The notes beneath the pieces are model-generated. The model was not told the origin of the DNA, searched no databases, and worked only from the letters and a program-made list of their open reading frames with translations. DNA of 64,000 bases from Trematomus loennbergii (taxonomy: Eukaryota > Chordata > Actinopteri > Perciformes > Nototheniidae). The stretch spans positions 15,001 to 79,000 of the forward strand of contig JAAOOA010000089.1 in assembly GCA_012861695.1 (NCBI GenBank), given 5' to 3'. Every line of letters starts with the position of its first letter. Within the stretch, counting starts at the first letter, position 1. Positions 62,095 to 64,000 of this stretch are shown in pieces. Made by a program: the position numbers and the translations under genes.

Positions 62095-62328
62095 CCCTCC
62101 TGTTGTCTTCGGGTCAAATCTGACCGATTTACTACTTTCATCAATCATAACTTTTTAGTTTTACATTCGATTGCATTAAGGCTTTATGATATCCTTCACA
62201 GTAGACATTTGAACATATACAATGGCTGATCACCACTTTCATTGAAGTTGGATGATTTAGTCAACTTTGTAACACCCATGGTGTTCCCGGCCATAAAGAA
62301 CAGGAATTAGTAATCATCCGGATCAGAT

Positions 62329-62383
<55 letters not shown>

Positions 62384-62815
62384 CACACACCACACACACA
62401 CACACACACACACCACACACACACACACACACCACACACATTCTAGATGTTTCCCCCCTTATGTGCCCATCCCCCCATGTGAATCACACCTGGCACACAC
62501 AAAACACACACACACGCACGCACACACGCACACACACACACATTTGACACATTTCCCGCTCGTATGTGCCCATCCCCCCACATGGATCACACCTGGCACA
62601 CGCAATACATGTTCAGTGTCTATTCTTTGTATCTTTACTGGAGTTGTTCATGTATACCAGTAGTCTGATACAATATGTACAGTTTGAAAGGGTGTTAAAG
62701 GAAATGTGGTGATGATTAATGGTTTTTGTGTTAATGTAATAGCAGTTAAAACAGGACCGGTCATATTTGACCGCAAACACCAAAGTAAGGCGGGGAAACG
62801 AAGACAATAGGAGGG
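62095..62815. mobile_element. piggyBac-like MITE (CCCTCCTGTTGTCTTC ends)
   Basis: Inverted ends CCCTCCTGTTGTCTTC/GAAGACAATAGGAGGG are bordered by TTAA on the left (62091-62094) and TTAT on the right (62816-62819), consistent with a TTAA target with one change. GGTCAAATCTGACC and GGTCATATTTGACC are subterminal. The interior holds an interrupted CA array and CATGTGAATCACACCTGGCA-type repeats. Confidence 0.75.
62332..62440. repeat. Interrupted (CA)n microsatellite
   Basis: CA array with ACCA interruptions. A second short CA run lies at 62502-62540 between two similar 60-bp segments (GTGCCCATCCCCCCA at 62463 and 62567). Confidence 0.95.
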
Positions 62816-62860
62816 TTATATAAATGTTTTATTGTTATTTTTGCCTCCCAATTACTTATA

Positions 62861-63075
62861 CACTGAAAAAACTTAAACGTTGACTTTAATTGAATGTATT
62901 ATGTCAACACATTTGACATTCCTTTATTAGGTTAGTTGAAAGCAATAATATTCAGTTTGGGTTCTTAATATTAGGTTCAACTTAATATTATTGTTTTCAA
63001 CTAACCTCATGCAGTTATGTGATATTTATTGACATAACACATTTAATTAAAGTGAACGTTTCAGTTTTTTCAGTG
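62861..63075. mobile_element. TA-flanked MITE, strongly palindromic
   Basis: Inverted ends CACTGAAAAAACT/AGTTTTTTCAGTG are flanked by TA (62859-62860 and 63076-63077). Inner inverted segments GGTTAGTTGAAA and TTTCAACTAACC mean that nearly the whole 215 bp can fold back. Tc1/mariner-like by duplication; superfamily inferred. Confidence 0.78.
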
Positions 63076-63077
63076 TA

Positions 63078-64000
63078 CCAATTATCATTGTTGAATATTC
63101 CTTGACTTTGGATTACTAGTTATTTTGGACTCAAAACAAGAACGTTTTTGAAGATTGTCTATTTTAACAGCTGCTTAAGGGTCACCACCATATTTTAATC
63201 ACATATTATTGGTTGGTATTTAACACTGCATATATATAATCATGATTATTTTCATCATATGTAATGTTTCCCCAAAGGGCAGCATTTCATTGTAAGTATT
63301 ACAAACATGACTATTATTGTTTGGCAAACACACAGCGCTTTGAAGCAGTTGTCAGTGGATGTCTCTATTAAATATGATATGACAATTACACCTTTGTTTG
63401 GTATAAAACATCAAAAACCAGCAGGGTTGGAAAGTGCTTTATGCTGGTAATCCATTAAAGCCGAGTCACATGATTTCTCAGCATCGAGTCATACCATCGG
63501 AACAGTTTGTACTTGTTTTAGGCCGGTTCCACCAATCTAAGAAACTCTTCACACACACATTTTAAACACTAAAATCCATTAATTTGAAGGGAACGATTTT
63601 TCTACGTTTGAACTTTAGTGAACTTTGACTCATATGTTTGCACTGGTTACAAAAAACAAACACACATAACAGTGCTGAGCTTTGTTGGAAAGGAGAGCAT
63701 TTTGCAGTAAAACCCAGTCTCCAACAAACTCATGTTAACCACACAACTAAACTGCTTTTTAAATACCTACTTAGATGGATACGTAATATTTCCCAAATTA
63801 CCGTCAAAAGTCCCGGATCAAATGTGCGGTAGCTACGGTAATTTACCAACTAGCATTGCAAATAATCGACACCCAACATGTTGCACTGCATTTTTTTGAG
63901 GCCATGTGGATAAACTATGCTACTTAATAATTGTATTATGCATCCTTTTTATGTTCAAAATGTGACATGTGTTTTTCGTTTGGATCCAAAATATGTTTTT
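63078..64000. other. Intergenic, nothing recognised
   Basis: No supported feature up to the end of the window. Confidence 0.35.

Overview
This is vertebrate DNA, almost certainly from a teleost fish and probably a percomorph. Two coding loci can be recognised, both at the left end: the terminal coding exon of ensa (alpha-endosulfine) and a three-exon mcl1 (BCL2-family survival factor). Both read left to right, the same ENSA-MCL1 neighbourhood known in other vertebrates. Everything else is intergenic or intronic DNA filled with fish-type transposable elements, MITEs, LINE 3' ends, tRNA-derived SINEs and long micro- and minisatellites. I found no intact transposase or reverse transcriptase, no convincing RNA gene, and nothing bacterial or phage-like.

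Layout. 1-3.8 kb: a nest of DNA transposons upstream of the ensa exon (an old element, a foldback MITE inside it, and a hAT remnant inside that). 3.82-3.99 kb: ensa last exon, with a long 3' untranslated or intergenic tail. 8.2-11 kb: mcl1, with a consensus CRE and a short upstream ORF before it. 11-25 kb: sparse DNA with two hAT elements (13.8 and 16.8 kb), LINE/SINE relics, a 0.95-kb GATA/GGAT array and a large palindromic element with 73-bp tandem repeats (24.4 kb). 25.9-27.1 kb: a TTAA-flanked MITE holding a 37-bp minisatellite. 27.9-47 kb: three copies of a hairpin-bearing MITE, two minisatellite-bearing hAT MITEs, a 1.55-kb hAT with a solo LTR inserted in it, a 240-bp GT array, LINE ends and a PIF/Harbinger-like MITE. 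47-64 kb: LINE fragments, two oppositely oriented minisatellite MITEs 1 kb apart, a SINE next to a LINE end split by a hAT element, another long GT array, and piggyBac-like and TA-flanked MITEs.

Most transposon calls rest on three things read directly from the sequence: matching terminal inverted repeats, target-site duplications, and second copies in the window. Two points stand out. First, mcl1 exon 2 appears one base short just before its last Trp codon, so normal splicing would lose the BH2 motif and the membrane anchor; an assembly error and a true mutation cannot be told apart here. Second, several unrelated MITE families in this window each carry their own internal tandem array (37, 37, 33 and 73 bp units), as if such elements seed minisatellites.

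The two genes do not form an operon and need not act together. ENSA inhibits PP2A-B55 at mitosis, MCL1 blocks apoptosis at mitochondria, and their adjacency is conserved synteny. The window shows no clear sign of a wholly new biological system.
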